Shown: one piece after another, positions 35,143 through 48,396 of the stretch
How positions within the stretch are numbered: the stretch's first letter is position 1
Layout: every line of letters begins with the position of its first letter
NCBI RefSeq assembly: GCF_014633365.1
Contig: NC_068351.1
Location: forward strand, 15,754,907 to 15,818,906
Direction: 5' to 3'
Length of the DNA stretch: 64,000 bases
Source of the DNA: Diospyros lotus
Taxonomy: Eukaryota; Streptophyta; Magnoliopsida; Ericales; Ebenaceae
The notes under the pieces: generated by a model
What the model was told of the DNA's origin: nothing
Databases searched by the model: none
Seen by the model: only the letters and a program-made list of their open reading frames with translations
Translations under genes and position numbers: made by a program

Positions 35143-36195
35143 GAGGCCTGGTCAACCAAGAGATTATCGAGCAAAATGTACTCATAACCTTCGATAGGAA
35201 GTTGAAATTTCCTAATTAGGGTCTCTATGTCATCACTACGAAGTAGTCCTCAATCAAGCTAATTGGAAGTTCCTCAAACTCCACATCCTCGGGTTCTAAG
35301 GTTCCATGCTCAATCAGGCATAATAAAAAAATAAAAAATAAAAAAAGCCTTAGCATTTTCCACCCCTTCACACAAGACCATAATGAAAACTTGATTCCAC
35401 TCGACTTTGCACTACTTGAACTACAACTACTGCTGCTACTAGAACTCAGCATTTAGACACATAGTAATTAATTTTGGGAATCACTAATAGAAGACACACC
35501 TACTAAAAAGGATTGGACTGTGTTGGAAGGAAAACCAAGTAAGGAGAACCAACTAGGAAGAATTGGGTGAGATGATGTTGAGCACTCTATCAAAAGACTA
35601 GAGATTTGCAAAAACAACAAAAAAAAAAAAAAAAAAGAAAGAAATAATGTTAGAAAGCTATGTATTGCCTTTTCTATTTCTTCCCAATATGATGTCATGG
35701 CAAAATCTAAATCATCCACGTGTCTTTATTGAGAAAGTCGCACTTTTGCCTTAATTGCCAGAAGGAATGGCCATTGAAATGGTCCAAAAATCATAGAGTA
35801 CAGCCTAAGGTCATCCCCAAAAGTCACATCGTAAAAAACGTCTCAATAAAAATCACACTTAGATCATCTTGGATTAGACTATATAAACACCAATCTCTCT
35901 AAAAGATAAAAGGGAGGTACATACACATTCACTCACTACTTTACCAAGATATCGAGTACTAACTTGATTGTTAGAGAAAACTCTAAAAGATAAAAGTCGT
36001 ATGCTTGCAGGAGCTTAGTGCATGGTGTTTAAGGTCTTAACTACCGAGCAACATCACTGGCCCATCACTAGGGTTTCTTTTCCAAGTGAGGAGAATGTTT
36101 TCCCCCATTGTTAGGGTAATTCCAACCATGGATTTCACTTGAAGTGGCTAGCAAGTTGTTATAACATATATTTATATACATAAATATATATGAAC
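35143..36195. other. Intergenic retroelement-like sequence
   Basis: No intact gene. A poly(A) run lies near 35617-35636, and a TATA-like CTATATAAACACC occurs near 35878 followed by leader-like sequence, suggesting a decayed plus-strand LTR. Not resolvable further by eye. Confidence 0.35.
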
Positions 36196-38303
36196 TGTAA
36201 GTACCCCCGCTCGAATATCCCAACCACCAGACTACCCAAATGAGAGTGCTTACGGAAGGAGAAAAATAAAACATAAGACCAAAATCACCCTAGCATGCAT
36301 ACACAAAAATAAGAACAGCGAAAGTGAAGTTAAACGCATGCATGTACTACGGGTACCCCGCTAATACAGCGGTCACATGATAAATAAATGAACACAAACT
36401 CTTGTGCCGACATACACGAGGTTTGAGGAAAAAACCTGACACAATAAAAATAATAGAGTAAATCCTACTCAGACATTAGAGTTGACAGGGATAAACGAGA
36501 CTGTCTATACACCATACCGACTCTGTAGCTAGAAGCTGACTCCCTTGCCCTTGACTCACACTGCCCCTACCTGTAATGATGGAAAAATAAAGTGAGTCGA
36601 GAGACTCAACAAGCATAAGAAAAGAAAGACTGAAGGCTGCATAAAATCAGTAAACTTCCCCCAGAACACCAACCCCTAAGTACACACAAGCCATGAAATG
36701 CTACAACACAATAGTATAGCATAATAAAAGCACATACCGGTCCTTGGGGCCCACACAAGACACACGTACCCAAGTCCCATACCAACCTGTCGCCGCCCTG
36801 GATGGTAACAAATACCTCCGACAACCTGCGCGCGTCATCCCGGGTCGGTGCTCCCGCCACCCATGTGTCTGTGTCGATACTTCCGACACCTGAGGCATAG
36901 GCTCTCTCGGAATGGTCCTCCCGTCCGAGAACTAATAACTACCAGTAACCATGCAATGCACATAAAAATGCAATGGCGTAGTGAGCATCAACGTGATACA
37001 CTGGCTCCCATACATCCAGGCATCAGGCCATGCTCCGCCCACACAATAAACCACACACGATACATATGCCCGTGCTGGATGCAACCTAACCAAACTAGAA
37101 TGTTCATGTCCAAGTATACTCAATAAATGAATATCCCAACATGCAACCCGTACCCATGTGCATATCAAATCATGAACAGTAATATAATGAATCTAATCGT
37201 GCAGAAAATCACATACTGGCAGAGCTAATCAGCAGTGCCCGGCACCGATCAACAGCCAGTGACTAGGAGTGTCTGCCCAACGGTCCATATCAGGGCCGTA
37301 CAATAGTCTACTTCACGTCACTAAACAGCCGACCACTGCCCCACTGCTCAATAGCGCTAACCGAACCATAAATAAACCTGGGAAAACCATAAATAAACCC
37401 GCAATTAAACTTGACTTAATGCTCAATTTCTCCCAATTTCCTTACCATTTCCAGCCTCAACGTGCCATCTTCTTCTTCCGAAAGCTCTTTGCTCGCTCAC
37501 TGTTTTCCTCCAAATTAAGCTTTAATTGAAGCATTAAATAGCCATCTAATCCCATAGAAAAATCGGGCAAAATACATGGCCAAATTGGCCTAAAAATTCG
37601 TGCGAAGCAGAGCTGTGGGAGAGCAGTCGCATGGGTGCGCCAACGCGCGCCACGTGGTCGCACAATGGGCTGGCACTGGCGCCCCAAAACAACGCCGTTT
37701 TGGGCGCCCCCTGCTGCCAAAATTAATTCCTTCTTCTCCCCAACCGCACGCCTCCCTCAGTTAGATCCCACACCTCACGCCAGCGCCCGCGCACACGCGA
37801 CCACTGGGCTAGCCACTTCCTTCAACATACAAACTCACTTAATTAATTTTAAAGTAACTCTCAGCCACTTCCAAAAATTTACACTTAACCCACAACTTCC
37901 AAAAACCTTCACATATACCCCCAAACTCCCATTTCCCTTATTATACTTGTACCCCAAACATTCCAAAAATTCTCCCAAATTACTTTATTTTAATCTTTTC
38001 TTAAATACTCCCCAATAAATAATTATTTCCTCAAAATAACATAATTAAACATTTTTCTAAAATCTCTGAATATCCAAATAAATTAATATTTCCTTTTAAC
38101 CCACAAATATTCAATAATCACCACAAATACAATAATTATTAATTATTAATTATTTTCTAATAATTTGATTAATTACCTTTAATTTCTTATTTTCCTCAAA
38201 ACCACATAAATAAATACTTCCTCTTAAATCCCAGATATACAATAATGTCTTCAAACACCAGCTTGAATAATTATTATTTATTTTCAAATTTTGGGATATT
38301 ACA
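36196..38303 (-). mobile_element. Solo LTR (2108 bp), Ty3/gypsy Tekay-like
   Basis: The left end is TGTAAGTACCCC and the right end TTGGGATATTACA. Read on the minus strand it starts TGTAATATCCCAAAA, a common Del/Tekay LTR start. Flanks TGAAC and TGGAC are a target duplication with one change. It contains the phrase GTGAGTCGAGAGACTCAACA (36593-36612), often seen in such LTRs. There is no internal region. It resembles the LTR at 10072-12381 in size and termini. Confidence 0.75.
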
Positions 38304-41300
38304 TGGACCGTACCGGTCCAATCTTGGCCCAACCTTGACCTGATCTTGCGCTAGCCTGCAACGACATCATTACTGCCTCATGCTAGGTACCTTCATGCTC
38401 ACTCCAAATCACATCCTCATTAATGATAGATCACATCCGCATTTAATGAAGGTCCCGTCGGCACCAAACCACTATTAGGGCACTCCATCAGTGCCAAATA
38501 TCTGAAGGAATTTACGGATCATAATGCAATGGAAAATAAAAAAAAATAATTGTAAATACCTTTAGGATCTTTCCAAAGGGAATAGATTACAGATGAAAAG
38601 CATAGGATTACCTCATGACGTGTAGATCCAATCCCGAAAAAGCAGTGATTCGAAACCATTCAATTGCCTGGCCTCTAACGGTATCCACGCAATCTTGCAA
38701 TCCAAGAACCTTGCAGGAAGCAGCTTTCCTAAAGATTGATGAGTGCTAGCTCAAGAAAGTGGCGTGGGAGCTTTCTCACATACACGTCAAAATGACATGA
38801 AAAGCTAGGAGATGTTTCATAAGACAAAAAGAACCACATAGAGTCTATTTATAACCCCTAAACGCAAACCCTAATTGAGGTTTGGATCATATTTTAAGCC
38901 CATGTTTTAAACCCTTTAAAACATGGAATTGGGCTTTCCTTTTATTCTTCATCTTGGGCTTTAGTTTTAAATACTTTAAAACAACTCATTAGGCTTTAAT
39001 TTTAAACACTTTAAAACAACCCATTAAGCTCCTTAACCCACCAAATGTCCTTAGGTTAATTTCATAAATAAATCCATAACTTAATTAAGTAACAATTCAC
39101 CAAAACCTAAGCCCTTAATTTGTGTAGCCTAGTCCAACTAGGTTTTCAGGTGAATTATGACAAACTTAATTAATAAACTTATTTATTATAAGTTCTAAAA
39201 TATTAACTATTAATATTTAAGAACTCTAGCTCCTAATTAGGATTCTCCAATCCTAATCGAGCCCGACATTACCTTATAATTGCAAACACATATTGTATGT
39301 GTCCCATTAGGCTTCTACTTATGTTGGCCATGACTTTATCAAATAAAGCCATAGGCCATGAGCAGAGTTTAGTAACTTATCATGGCCCTCAGTTAGTAGA
39401 ATGATCAATTTATGAACATTGCTTTTCAGAGATGGTCTTCTCATGCAATTCAATCCCTTCATCGGTTTAAAGTGTCTCAATCAAGTGAGGATATGAATTG
39501 AGCGCCAATCCCCATTCAGTGCTTGATTATAATATTTCATTGGTTCTTGGAAAGTATAGCTTCATAGGATCTCTATCATGCTTTGCCCATAAACTTAGAA
39601 GCTATATTTTTTCAAAGGGCACATGAGACATAACTCCCCAAAATAAGGTCGGTGAATCTTGTCTTGGGTCACATACAGCCTTCAAATGCTTCATGGCATA
39701 CCCAATCACTGTCGTACTCACACCCCTTATTGATATGCTTCTTTAACAGTGTCAAGGCATACGAATCCACATGCAAGACAGTGGTGACCTCAAGTCGAAG
39801 GATCACTTGCACAAGCACCACTAGAAGTTAAAGGATCATGACGAGGATACATAGCATGCAACGGAAGCGTTTTTAAATAAAAACTTTCCTCGTATTGATT
39901 AGAATCTAGGAAACTTACTTTTCCTTCGGATTACCGGACGGAATGAAGCGATAGGAGGAGGATGGGCGGGAGCTTCTTCTCGTGGTGGAGATGACGGCTG
40001 TCCTGCAATCCTTCGGCTCCTTCGTATCAGAACTTGAACGTTCTCTTGATCTTCCAAGGTATGACTCAAAACTCGTGACCTCTCTTTTGGTGAAGAAGAG
40101 TAAAAAAACCTTAGATGAAAAACAACCAAAGAGAGAATATATATAGGGAGAACCTTAGGGTTAAAACCCTAGTGGGCCAAACCCTAGTGGGCCAAGTTTA
40201 TTTAATTAATTTTCTAATTGGGTTAGCCCAATTAATTAATTAAAAACTAATGAACTATTATTTTATTCTAACCCAATTAATTATGGACCATTCTGAATAA
40301 AATAATTCTCTCTCAATGTAATTCACCCAACAAGCCAAATGTATTAAATAATACATGAGTTATATCGAGCTACCCCGGGGACCAAAAGACAAATTATTCA
40401 CGGCTACTAAAATGACCAAAATATCCCTGCTACCTAGTAGCTATATTTTGTCATTCTAAGTGTTCCAACCATTACCATATGGTAACACTGACCCCACGAA
40501 TAATTTTGCATATGCAATGTCTTTGACCTACTAGTGTAATGACGAAAATACCCCTCTGCGTAACACCCATCATTTAGAAAGGAATAATGTACTAACACCT
40601 CTCTAAATGATTTCTACCATCCTTAGATCACTAGTCCAATAATCCGTGACTACTCGAATGTACTTGCTTATCACTTGGAGCTACCCAGAAGCACACACTC
40701 TTAAGTCACGTTCCCAGGGCCCTAGATTATTTGATTATTCTTGGACAATCACAAGGGGGTGAATCACAGAAACTATCTTGTATTAGTCTGTCTTAGCTAA
40801 TTAGAAACCATACTCCCAACTCAAAAGGTTATTGATCTTTGATAGACCTCACCTACAGTGAATCTAAGAATATAGCTCTAGGTTCACTAGACCACCAACT
40901 AATACTCAAGTATTAGAGTACTCGTCCACGTAGTAGCAGTGATAGACTAGCTCTATGATAATTAGTACTTTGTCATTAGCTTCTATCACAGGTCCACTCT
41001 ACGCATTCCAAATGCGCTTGTACAATTAGAGTAAACGGACTGTTTACTGGCTAAGGCAAGCCATCCTCCATTAGGATCTATTGCACAATGATCTTATCAT
41101 GATAGAATGCCCAGTTCTATCAAAAGATCAAGAGTAATATTTTCTTGCTTATTAAGTACCCATGATTCATGCCTAACTGTGAAGAACGACCCATCACATG
41201 AATCACTTACTTAATAGCATGGACACTTTTCCAACAATTAAATGCAAATAATATATGTGCCATAAACTGACTAAAAGAAACATCATTACCATAAATTAAA

Positions 41301-41800
41301 CAAAACGTGTCTTTAGGGCATACATTTTCAACAGAAGTTTCCTTAGACACTCTTGCAAGATCCATAAGGAATCCTTTTAGCCAGGTCACCGTCTAGTGTA
41401 CTTGTACTCAACAACAAGCACCCATGTACTAGCTTAGGTATCACATACTTGTAGTTTGTAAGATCAACTACTACATTTCCTAAAGGTAACAGCATAGCAC
41501 ACACCAGTCTCTTTGTGTCATTGATGTCCTGTCTCGATGACACTCAATTTCTTAGGTGTATCAAGGACCTTACAATTGAAGTCATACCTCAATTCCTTTT
41601 ACACAGAGTAAACCTAGGGACTTTGTCTTTAGGCATCTTGTATTTAAGTAATCAATAAATAAACAAATAAATACAAAAGATAAATCTTGCCAATAAATAA
41701 CATGAACATGAAACAATTAGATATATTATCAATAAATATATCACTAAGTACAACTTAAATCTTAAGTTGTAGGGCATATATTAAGCTATTAACAATATCC
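38304..41800. repeat. Noncoding LTR-retroelement-derived tract
   Basis: No protein domain is visible on either strand over 3.5 kb. Two places share a motif (ATGCAATGGAAAA near 38528 and ATGCAACGGAAGCG near 39856) followed by leader-like sequence and minus-strand TATA-like elements, suggesting LTR ends of noncoding (LARD-type) elements. It includes a 38901-38925 hairpin (CATGTTTTAAA, CCC, TTTAAAACATG) and a two-copy repeat of about 36 bp at 38956-39026. Assignment is by texture only. Confidence 0.35.
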
Positions 41801-43100
41801 AGTCACATCATCCTACAATGCCCAATGCAAGCATATATGCAAGAAGACCTCTCATCCTTTTATATAAATTAACTCTATCAAGAGACAATGTATGTTCTTT
41901 TCTACCCTATCGATACTCTATCAATTTACTCTCTTACTTACTTGAGCATCGAAGTACTTGCATGTGTCAGTCACTCCTCGACGAACTGATAGCCGAAGCC
42001 TATTCCTTGCCGCTGTAAGCCCACATCCGACCATCCCTTTAGGTTGGAAAGAACAATATATATATAAAATATAATTTTAATAAAAATCTAATAAATTATT
42101 TATGGTTTAAAAGTAATATTTAATCGTAAAAATTTAAAATAATGAAATTATTTTTATTTAAATAGTATTAATTATAAAATCACTTATTTCAATGTCCTTA
42201 ATGACAATTTGGTCATCAAAGTACTTTTTTCATTATATATAACAATTTTAATAGTATTTTCAATTGATTTAGCCGAATGCTAAACTACTTTTTATAAAAG
42301 TAATTAGTATAAAAGTGTTTTTCACTAAATTAGTTCTCACAACAACAGAAATTAACATCAAACAGAGTCTAAAATTAAAGTGACTTATATGATCGTTTTT
42401 AAATTACACTAACTAATTTTTGCACTGAATTTCAAATTATAATAGCTTATTTAGCACTTTTGTCAAAAAGTATTTAGAACTTTTTGAAATTACAATATAT
42501 TTTTGTAATTAAAAACATAATTCCTATAATTAAAAAATTATTTAGATATATATATATATAGATTGAGAGAGAGAGAGAGAGAGACTTAAAAAAACAATGA
42601 TAAAATAGTTAATTTATACAATTTGTGAATAGTAAAAAAAGTCATCGTTGTTTATAATAAATTGAAGATGCATCCTTCTTCTTGTCAACCAATCGTCGTA
42701 AGTGTTGTTCTTCACATTTTTATAATACACTTGTTTTTTAAAAAAGGATAAAAGTTTTTATGGATAAAATTTTAAATATTCTTATAATCGTCGTAAGTGT
42801 TACCTTCCTAAAATATGCATTGATATCCCCCAAGTGTCAAAGACTTCTTTTATGAGTACAATGTTTATTCCAAAGTAAATCAATTTCAAGGACAAAGCAT
42901 TAAAGTACAATAATACACTCAAAATATATATCAAACAACTTGAGAAAAATCCTAAGAAAACTTAGATGTAGCAGAAATCAAATGTACTTAGGATGTCAAG
43001 TTGGGGAAATGTTATTTTCACTCAAAGAGTATTTCATTAATATCAAATTATATAAGCAATGTCCCTTTAAACATTATTTATTATTGTTACTGACAAAATA
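41801..43100. other. Intergenic, very AT-rich
   Basis: No gene seen. Contains an (AT)n run at 42546-42560 and a (GA)n run at 42565-42584. Confidence 0.5.
42546..42584. repeat. Compound (AT)n-(GA)n microsatellite
   Basis: An AT run followed, after GATT, by an uninterrupted GA run of ten units. Confidence 0.95.
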
Positions 43101-43109
43101 AACTTAACA

Positions 43110-43620
43110 GTGGAAAATCAGGTGAAGTAGGCCAAATGGGGCTAGAGTGGGCCACCATGGGCCAAGCCCTGAGGGGTCAAAGAGGGGGCAAGCAAGCACC
43201 CCCGAGTGAGGGTCACTCGGGGATGTGCTCGGGCAAGAACTGCGCGTAACCCCCAAGTGAGTGTCACTTGAGGGTACGCCCCCCAAGCACGCAGCCATCG
43301 CGCGCCTGAGAAGTGGCCGTGCACGTGTAGCTCGAAACCGCATGGTGGCCGAGAAGTGGCCAAGCATGGATCGCATGGGGGCCGAGGAGGTCAGTCAGGC
43401 ACCCCCGAGTAAGGGTCACTCGGGGGTGTGCTCGGGTGAAGGCCTCTCGGCCCCCTGTGCCATCCGCACGCCGCGTGCCACAAGCCAAGCGCCCGCTAAG
43501 CAGGGGCCCCCGTGCGGAGACCTCAGCAGGGCCCCCACGTGGCCGCCTCGAGGGCCACCCCAAGAACCCCCGAGTGGGGTCACTCGGGGGTGGCCGAAAA
43601 CGAGGCAGCCCCCCCCCAGA
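43110..43620. repeat. GC-rich block with four copies of one hairpin
   Basis: A sharply GC-rich island in AT-rich surroundings. Four dyads share the core CCCCGAGTGA-GGG-TCACTCGGGG: 43200-43222 (perfect 10-bp arms), 43251-43273 (one mismatch), about 43403-43425 (one mismatch) and 43566-43591 (perfect 11-bp arms). GTGCTCGGG also follows two of them. Overlapping open frames up to 120 codons on both strands are a by-product of GC content. Possibly part of an LTR, but no termini were found. Confidence 0.8.
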
Positions 43621-46600
43621 TAAACATTACCTTTTATTCTCATTTCGTTCATTTTCATTATGACTTATTTTTTGTTACCTCCCTTATCCCAAATCCGTCT
43701 CCCAGTCCCGGATAGATAAAGCATTAAGGAAATCTGGAAAAGATAAAAACTCCTACAGATTTTTTTTGTGATTTCATCATTTATTGCAAAGAATTTACAA
43801 TCTTAGATTACATAACAGCTAGTCGAGATCAAGTTCCAATATACAGTCCCCTGAACTGAAGGCGGGATTCAGGCTCTGTTTCCATAATTGGAGTGCAATT
43901 TTGTTCACCCCCTTTAACGGGGGTGAACAAAATCGAACTCCCATAATTGGGCACATTTGTACAGTACCAGCCGTAAAATAAGATAAAACTGAAAAAACAA
44001 ACTGATCTCATAGAAGCTGCAACCTGCAAGTGCAGCAACAGCTACGGATTAACCTGTTGCCTTAAGCTTCATGTCCCAGCATCAGAAGTCTAGTGCAGAT
44101 TGTGTTATCAAAAGGATTAAAACATTTGTATACAAAGTTGTATTTTCATTGTGTCCTTATGTTTTAGTCTATTACGAGGCCCTAGTTGGAGGTCAATGGG
44201 CTTGTCTTGCTGGTTTCCAGGGTTGCCCGGTTTCTGTACATTTTTTATCTATACATATTTACATTTTAATCAAAAAAGAATTCAGAACTAGCAGAATTAA
44301 AGCACTTGGCTATAATTTAACCTCCCGCACAAGCAAATGTGGAGCAACGCCCCTTTTAAAAATCTCACCACAATCGCAATTCCTAAATGTATGTCAGCAC
44401 ACTAAAACAAGTACTCAATTCAGAAAACTATGAAACAATACAATTTGACGGCTTAACAGATGATGAAGACTAGGGATAGACTCGAATCCACCAAATATTC
44501 CCAGCAGAAGATACACCATTTCTGTGATCATCATCTCAAATCAACCACATTCTCAAATCCAAGAAAAGTATACTTCAAAAACCACACAAATGAATGAACA
44601 TTATATTCCACCCAAATCTTTCTAGCACCTTATATCCCACTATTTATTTTTTACAAATACAGGTATTACATCTTGCTGTTTTACCATGGAAATAGCATGG
44701 GACATTATGCATGTGAGAGACAACAATAACATACCAAGCATTTATACTACATGTGAGGTCTTATACATATATGAGAGACGTTATCAACTCTACCATACTT
44801 CTGTCCGCATTACTGCACACATGCATGTTCTTCAGCATTTTTATGTAATAACTTGCAACTTAAAATATAGGCAGTACTGAAAGAACAGTTCAACTTCTTC
44901 ACTTCTATTCGAACTTGAAAGCACTTGTTAATTTTCCAGCCGGCTAGCTCTCCGTTGCTATTATGCTGTAACTAACAGCATCATCCATCACGATGCTTCA
45001 AGCTTTTCCTATCTCAAGTTTATCAGTTTCACTCTCCTCAAACCTACTTCATTCCATTAGAGATGCAGCCTGCATGATTTGAAAATCATTTTTCTAAATA
45101 AGTTTTTGTGGTTTAAAGTTTAAACCTTAAGTAGAACCCTATTCAAAAACCCAAACTTACAACTGAATGAGCAATCATATTTATGCAACTATAAATACTG
45201 GATGGTGCTGACAAGAAACCAAATGCGGGAGCTTGAAAAGGGCTGGATAGCAATTCTGAGATCTCTACATCCAACTCACACAGTAAACCCCTTAGAACCT
45301 CTTCTACCCAGAGATGTACACAAAATTTTAAGTGTCCTTTATGGAATAATCCTCAAAAATTTCTTTATAGGTCCGTTGGTGTTGCAGAAATCTCAAACAT
45401 AGTCCATTTCAGCATTTTGCCATACAAGACAAGAGAAGAAAATAAACGGTGAATAGAAATGAGTAAGACATTGAAATGACTCAGACTACATGTTAGCAAA
45501 TATGCAACTGGGTATTTTACCAATACTGAGGTGCCAAATTATGTAACATTTAATGTCTCCTGAGAAATCAAGTACTACCTACAATGGAATTAAACAATCT
45601 CCCAATCTTATTTTGTTTGGTTAGCATATTGAAAGACAATTCATATAAACAATCTAGCTTTGATTTCATATGGTTCTTTGGACCCTAACAAAAGGGCACG
45701 AACTCCAGCATATTGAGGTTGCCCTCACCGCTATTATAGTTCCAAATCATAGTTCCAAATCAATTCGCATGTAAATTGATTTTTTCTGGGGATGGTGGGG
45801 TGTCATTATATGTGCATATGCTAGTGCCTCCAAATTTTCCTGCATTGAAAGGGAAAAGAGAAGAAAAGAAAAGAAAAGAAAAAAGACTCGCCTCACTTGA
45901 GAGCTGCTAATGCATTGTATTCATAGGAATAGGCAAACAAGGCTTGCTTGGGAAATCATTGATCGCATTAAAGAAAGATAACATCAAAACAAGCTCATCA
46001 CAAATTGCTGAAGGTAAAATCCACGAGAATCTACTATTAGAATGACAAAGAAGAAAGTAGTCATCATCGGAGGAAAGGAATTTGACTAAGTATGTAACAC
46101 GTATATGTATAGCCAAACTAACAAGCAGTGTATCTGCAGTAAGCCAAGGGAGAAAATTTTTCCAAGGATGAACCAGGAACCTAACACGTACCAGTATCAT
46201 CTTCAGGGAATGTGTCCAATGCACAGATACCAGAATTTCAACAAGTAGTTCACGTATTAGCTATCCAAGAAAAAAAGAACAGAATATGAAGAGCATAATA
46301 GCATAATGATGCATAAAGTCACAGTTCCACACAGAATACAAGACGAAATTCACATGAATTTCCCATCATGGCAAGATGAAGATTAAGGAATTTTCCTAAG
46401 AAAATCAGCATATATCAATTAAAAAAGGAATTAGGTATAACACAAATTTTCCATATCAAAACCCTTCAGATTATTCAGCACTGCATTGTTAATAAAAGTA
46501 CGATTAAGGAAAATCTACAGACCCCATAGTTCATGGAACCTCTATGCCTAGTACATGACCAATGATGGCACTCTATCAAAATTTTGCATTAACTAAACTT

Positions 46601-46636
46601 AAGCGTAGAGTTCGAGCAACCAAAGAAAAAGCAGGC
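43621..46636. other. Low-copy sequence downstream of TIM23
   Basis: No exon recognised on either strand; the texture is unlike the retroelement tracts. It may include the TIM23 3' untranslated region just left of 46637. It contains the perfect hairpin at 43898-43933 and an (AAAAG)n run near 45857-45880. Confidence 0.4.
43898..43933. repeat. Perfect 15-bp hairpin
   Basis: ATTTTGTTCACCCCC (43898-43912), loop TTTAAC, then GGGGGTGAACAAAAT (43919-43933). The hairpin is itself flanked by a direct repeat CCATAATTGG at 43882-43891 and 43941-43950. Confidence 0.95.
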
Positions 46637-47200
46637 TCAGATCGGCACGTATCTCTTCAAAAACTGCTTTCCCGTCACCACTAGCCCAACCACCACGCCG
46701 CCAATTGCACCAGCCACCGCCGCCGACCTCGGCCCGGACGCCGCCTTGTAAAGCGCCCCGGTTCCCAGCCCCGCTACCACGCTGTTCAACACATCGTCCG
46801 TATCCCTCACGGCCACCATGCCGCTCTCCATCCCGGCGAACAACAATCCGATCACGCCGGCTCGGTTTCCTAAACTCCGCCCCGTCTGACCCGACGCATT
46901 CAGGACGCGATTCAGACGGAGTTTGAGCGTGTCGCCTGGCTCGGAGGCCTTAACGCCATCTACTAGACCCTTGGAAGCACCGACGGAAGCACCGGAGAGA
47001 TAGCTGATGCCGGTGTAAAAGGTGAGGTTCTCGCCCCAGGAGCGGCGCTGGGCGACGGACTCTTCCTGGAAGAGGAACTCCGGCGAGGTAGGGAGCTTGT
47101 AGAGGGTTTGTATGGGGACATTAAGGTCCTGGTAAGGGTTGTATAATCGGCGATTGTTGTCTTCGCTCTGGTTCGAAGGCCTTTTCGGCTCGTACGCCAT
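46637..47200 (-). CDS. TIM23: TIM23, mitochondrial import inner membrane translocase subunit
   Basis: A single-exon gene of 187 residues. TIM23 is the channel-forming subunit of the inner-membrane presequence translocase and works with TIM17, TIM50 and the PAM motor. The hydrophilic N-terminal region carries [14 protein letters not shown] and [12 protein letters not shown] (residues 17-44), characteristic of plant TIM23. A Tim17/22/23 domain follows with [13 protein letters not shown], four likely membrane segments (about 57-80, 112-131, 137-152, 158-176) rich in GxxxG motifs, and the conserved end [13 protein letters not shown]. Length fits the Arabidopsis proteins. I start at the ATG at 47200; the frame runs three codons further to a GTG, which is not a plausible plant start. 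The short GC-rich gene body contrasts with its AT-rich neighbours. Confidence 0.95.
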   Translation of the reverse strand: MAYEPKRPSNQSEDNNRRLYNPYQDLNVPIQTLYKLPTSPEFLFQEESVAQRRSWGENLTFYTGISYLSGASVGASKGLVDGVKASEPGDTLKLRLNRVLNASGQTGRSLGNRAGVIGLLFAGMESGMVAVRDTDDVLNSVVAGLGTGALYKAASGPRSAAVAGAIGGVVVGLVVTGKQFLKRYVPI

Positions 47201-48396
47201 CTTCCCCACTCTTCTTCCAGAATCGGGAATAATAGGGTTTGCTTGGCTGCTGCCTAGCGTAGTGCCCTGCCCGCTGGGGAAGAGAGAGAGAATACTTGGA
47301 AGAGGGGGCTGGAGACTGGGGAGGCTTTCTCATTAATTAAATAAAATTATAAAGTATTTTTTAAAATCTTTATTATAAAATTATCACTTATTTTTTTTAT
47401 CTATTCTATGATGTCTGTTCTAAATTTTTATGCAATGACATGAACGTTGTATTGTTGTTTTTTTTAATATTTCATTTGTGTGTGTGTTATTATTTATTAT
47501 ATAATTTGAATTAAAAAATTTAAAAATTATCCAAAACTGTTGTTTAAAATAACGAAATTGTAATTTTATATTTTGATTTGATTCAATTTAATGTAGCTAC
47601 CAAAAATAATTTAAAGTGAGTTAAATATATAATAGATCATAATTTATTATTGGGTTAGTTATAGAAATTACTCAATTTTAACTGTGTTTTTAATTTTAAT
47701 TCAATTTTTTTTCTTTTTCTAATAGTAATATCCAACATTTATTTAGATAATTAAAATATGATGCAGCCAGTTGATATTTTAGTAAAATTGGTGAAGGCAA
47801 GTTTTGACAGTATGATTAGGAGAGAGATTCATAAATTACCGAAAAGAAATTTAAAAAATTGTTTCTAACCACTTTCTAATAAAAAAAGGTTTTTGACAAA
47901 TCAAACAAACTAATTGCACTCTATACCCACTTTTATATGAAATGCCTAAAATACCCTTAATGAGATTTTAAATTAGAAAGCCCACGTTGTCCTTATCTTC
48001 ATTTACTAAAATATTGTTGTCTCTTTCATATTGTCTTTCTCTTCTCTCTCATCTTCCAACGTTTACGGTAATCTCTTTCTCTCCATTATCAAACCATCCA
48101 AACTCAGTTATTCATTATACATTCAATTTTTTTGCTTGTTGGGTCATTTAACAATCTTCATCAATCGCAGCGATCTCATTGAAATCTCATTAAACAAGAT
48201 TCTTTCTCTCTAACAAACAATTTCACTGACTGAATCTCTAAGGATTGATTTCATTTCTATTTGTTTTGTTTTGTGATCACATTGCTTATAAAGGCTGTGT
48301 AGTATGTTTATGGTTGTAAAAAAACAAATTATGATAGATATTATTCCAGATCTATAATGATTTTCATGAAAAAATAATTTTTCAAAACTGCACAAC
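47201..48396. other. TIM23 upstream region, AT-rich
   Basis: The first 130 bases are GC-richer and should hold the TIM23 leader, including a GA run near 47280-47290. Beyond 47340 the sequence is AT-rich with no gene seen, up to the tandem array. Confidence 0.45.

Noticed and set aside
43104..43715. A cluster of open frames up to 120 codons on both strands
   Set aside because: High GC and few stop codons explain them; the repeated hairpins translate into unrelated peptides in each frame.
45202..45402. Plus-strand open frame of 66 codons in low-copy DNA
   Set aside because: No domain recognised, no splice context that makes a gene, and composition is like its surroundings.
47201..47209. TIM23 start extended three codons upstream to a GTG
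   Set aside because: Plant nuclear genes do not normally start at GTG, and the ATG at 47200 gives a length matching the family.
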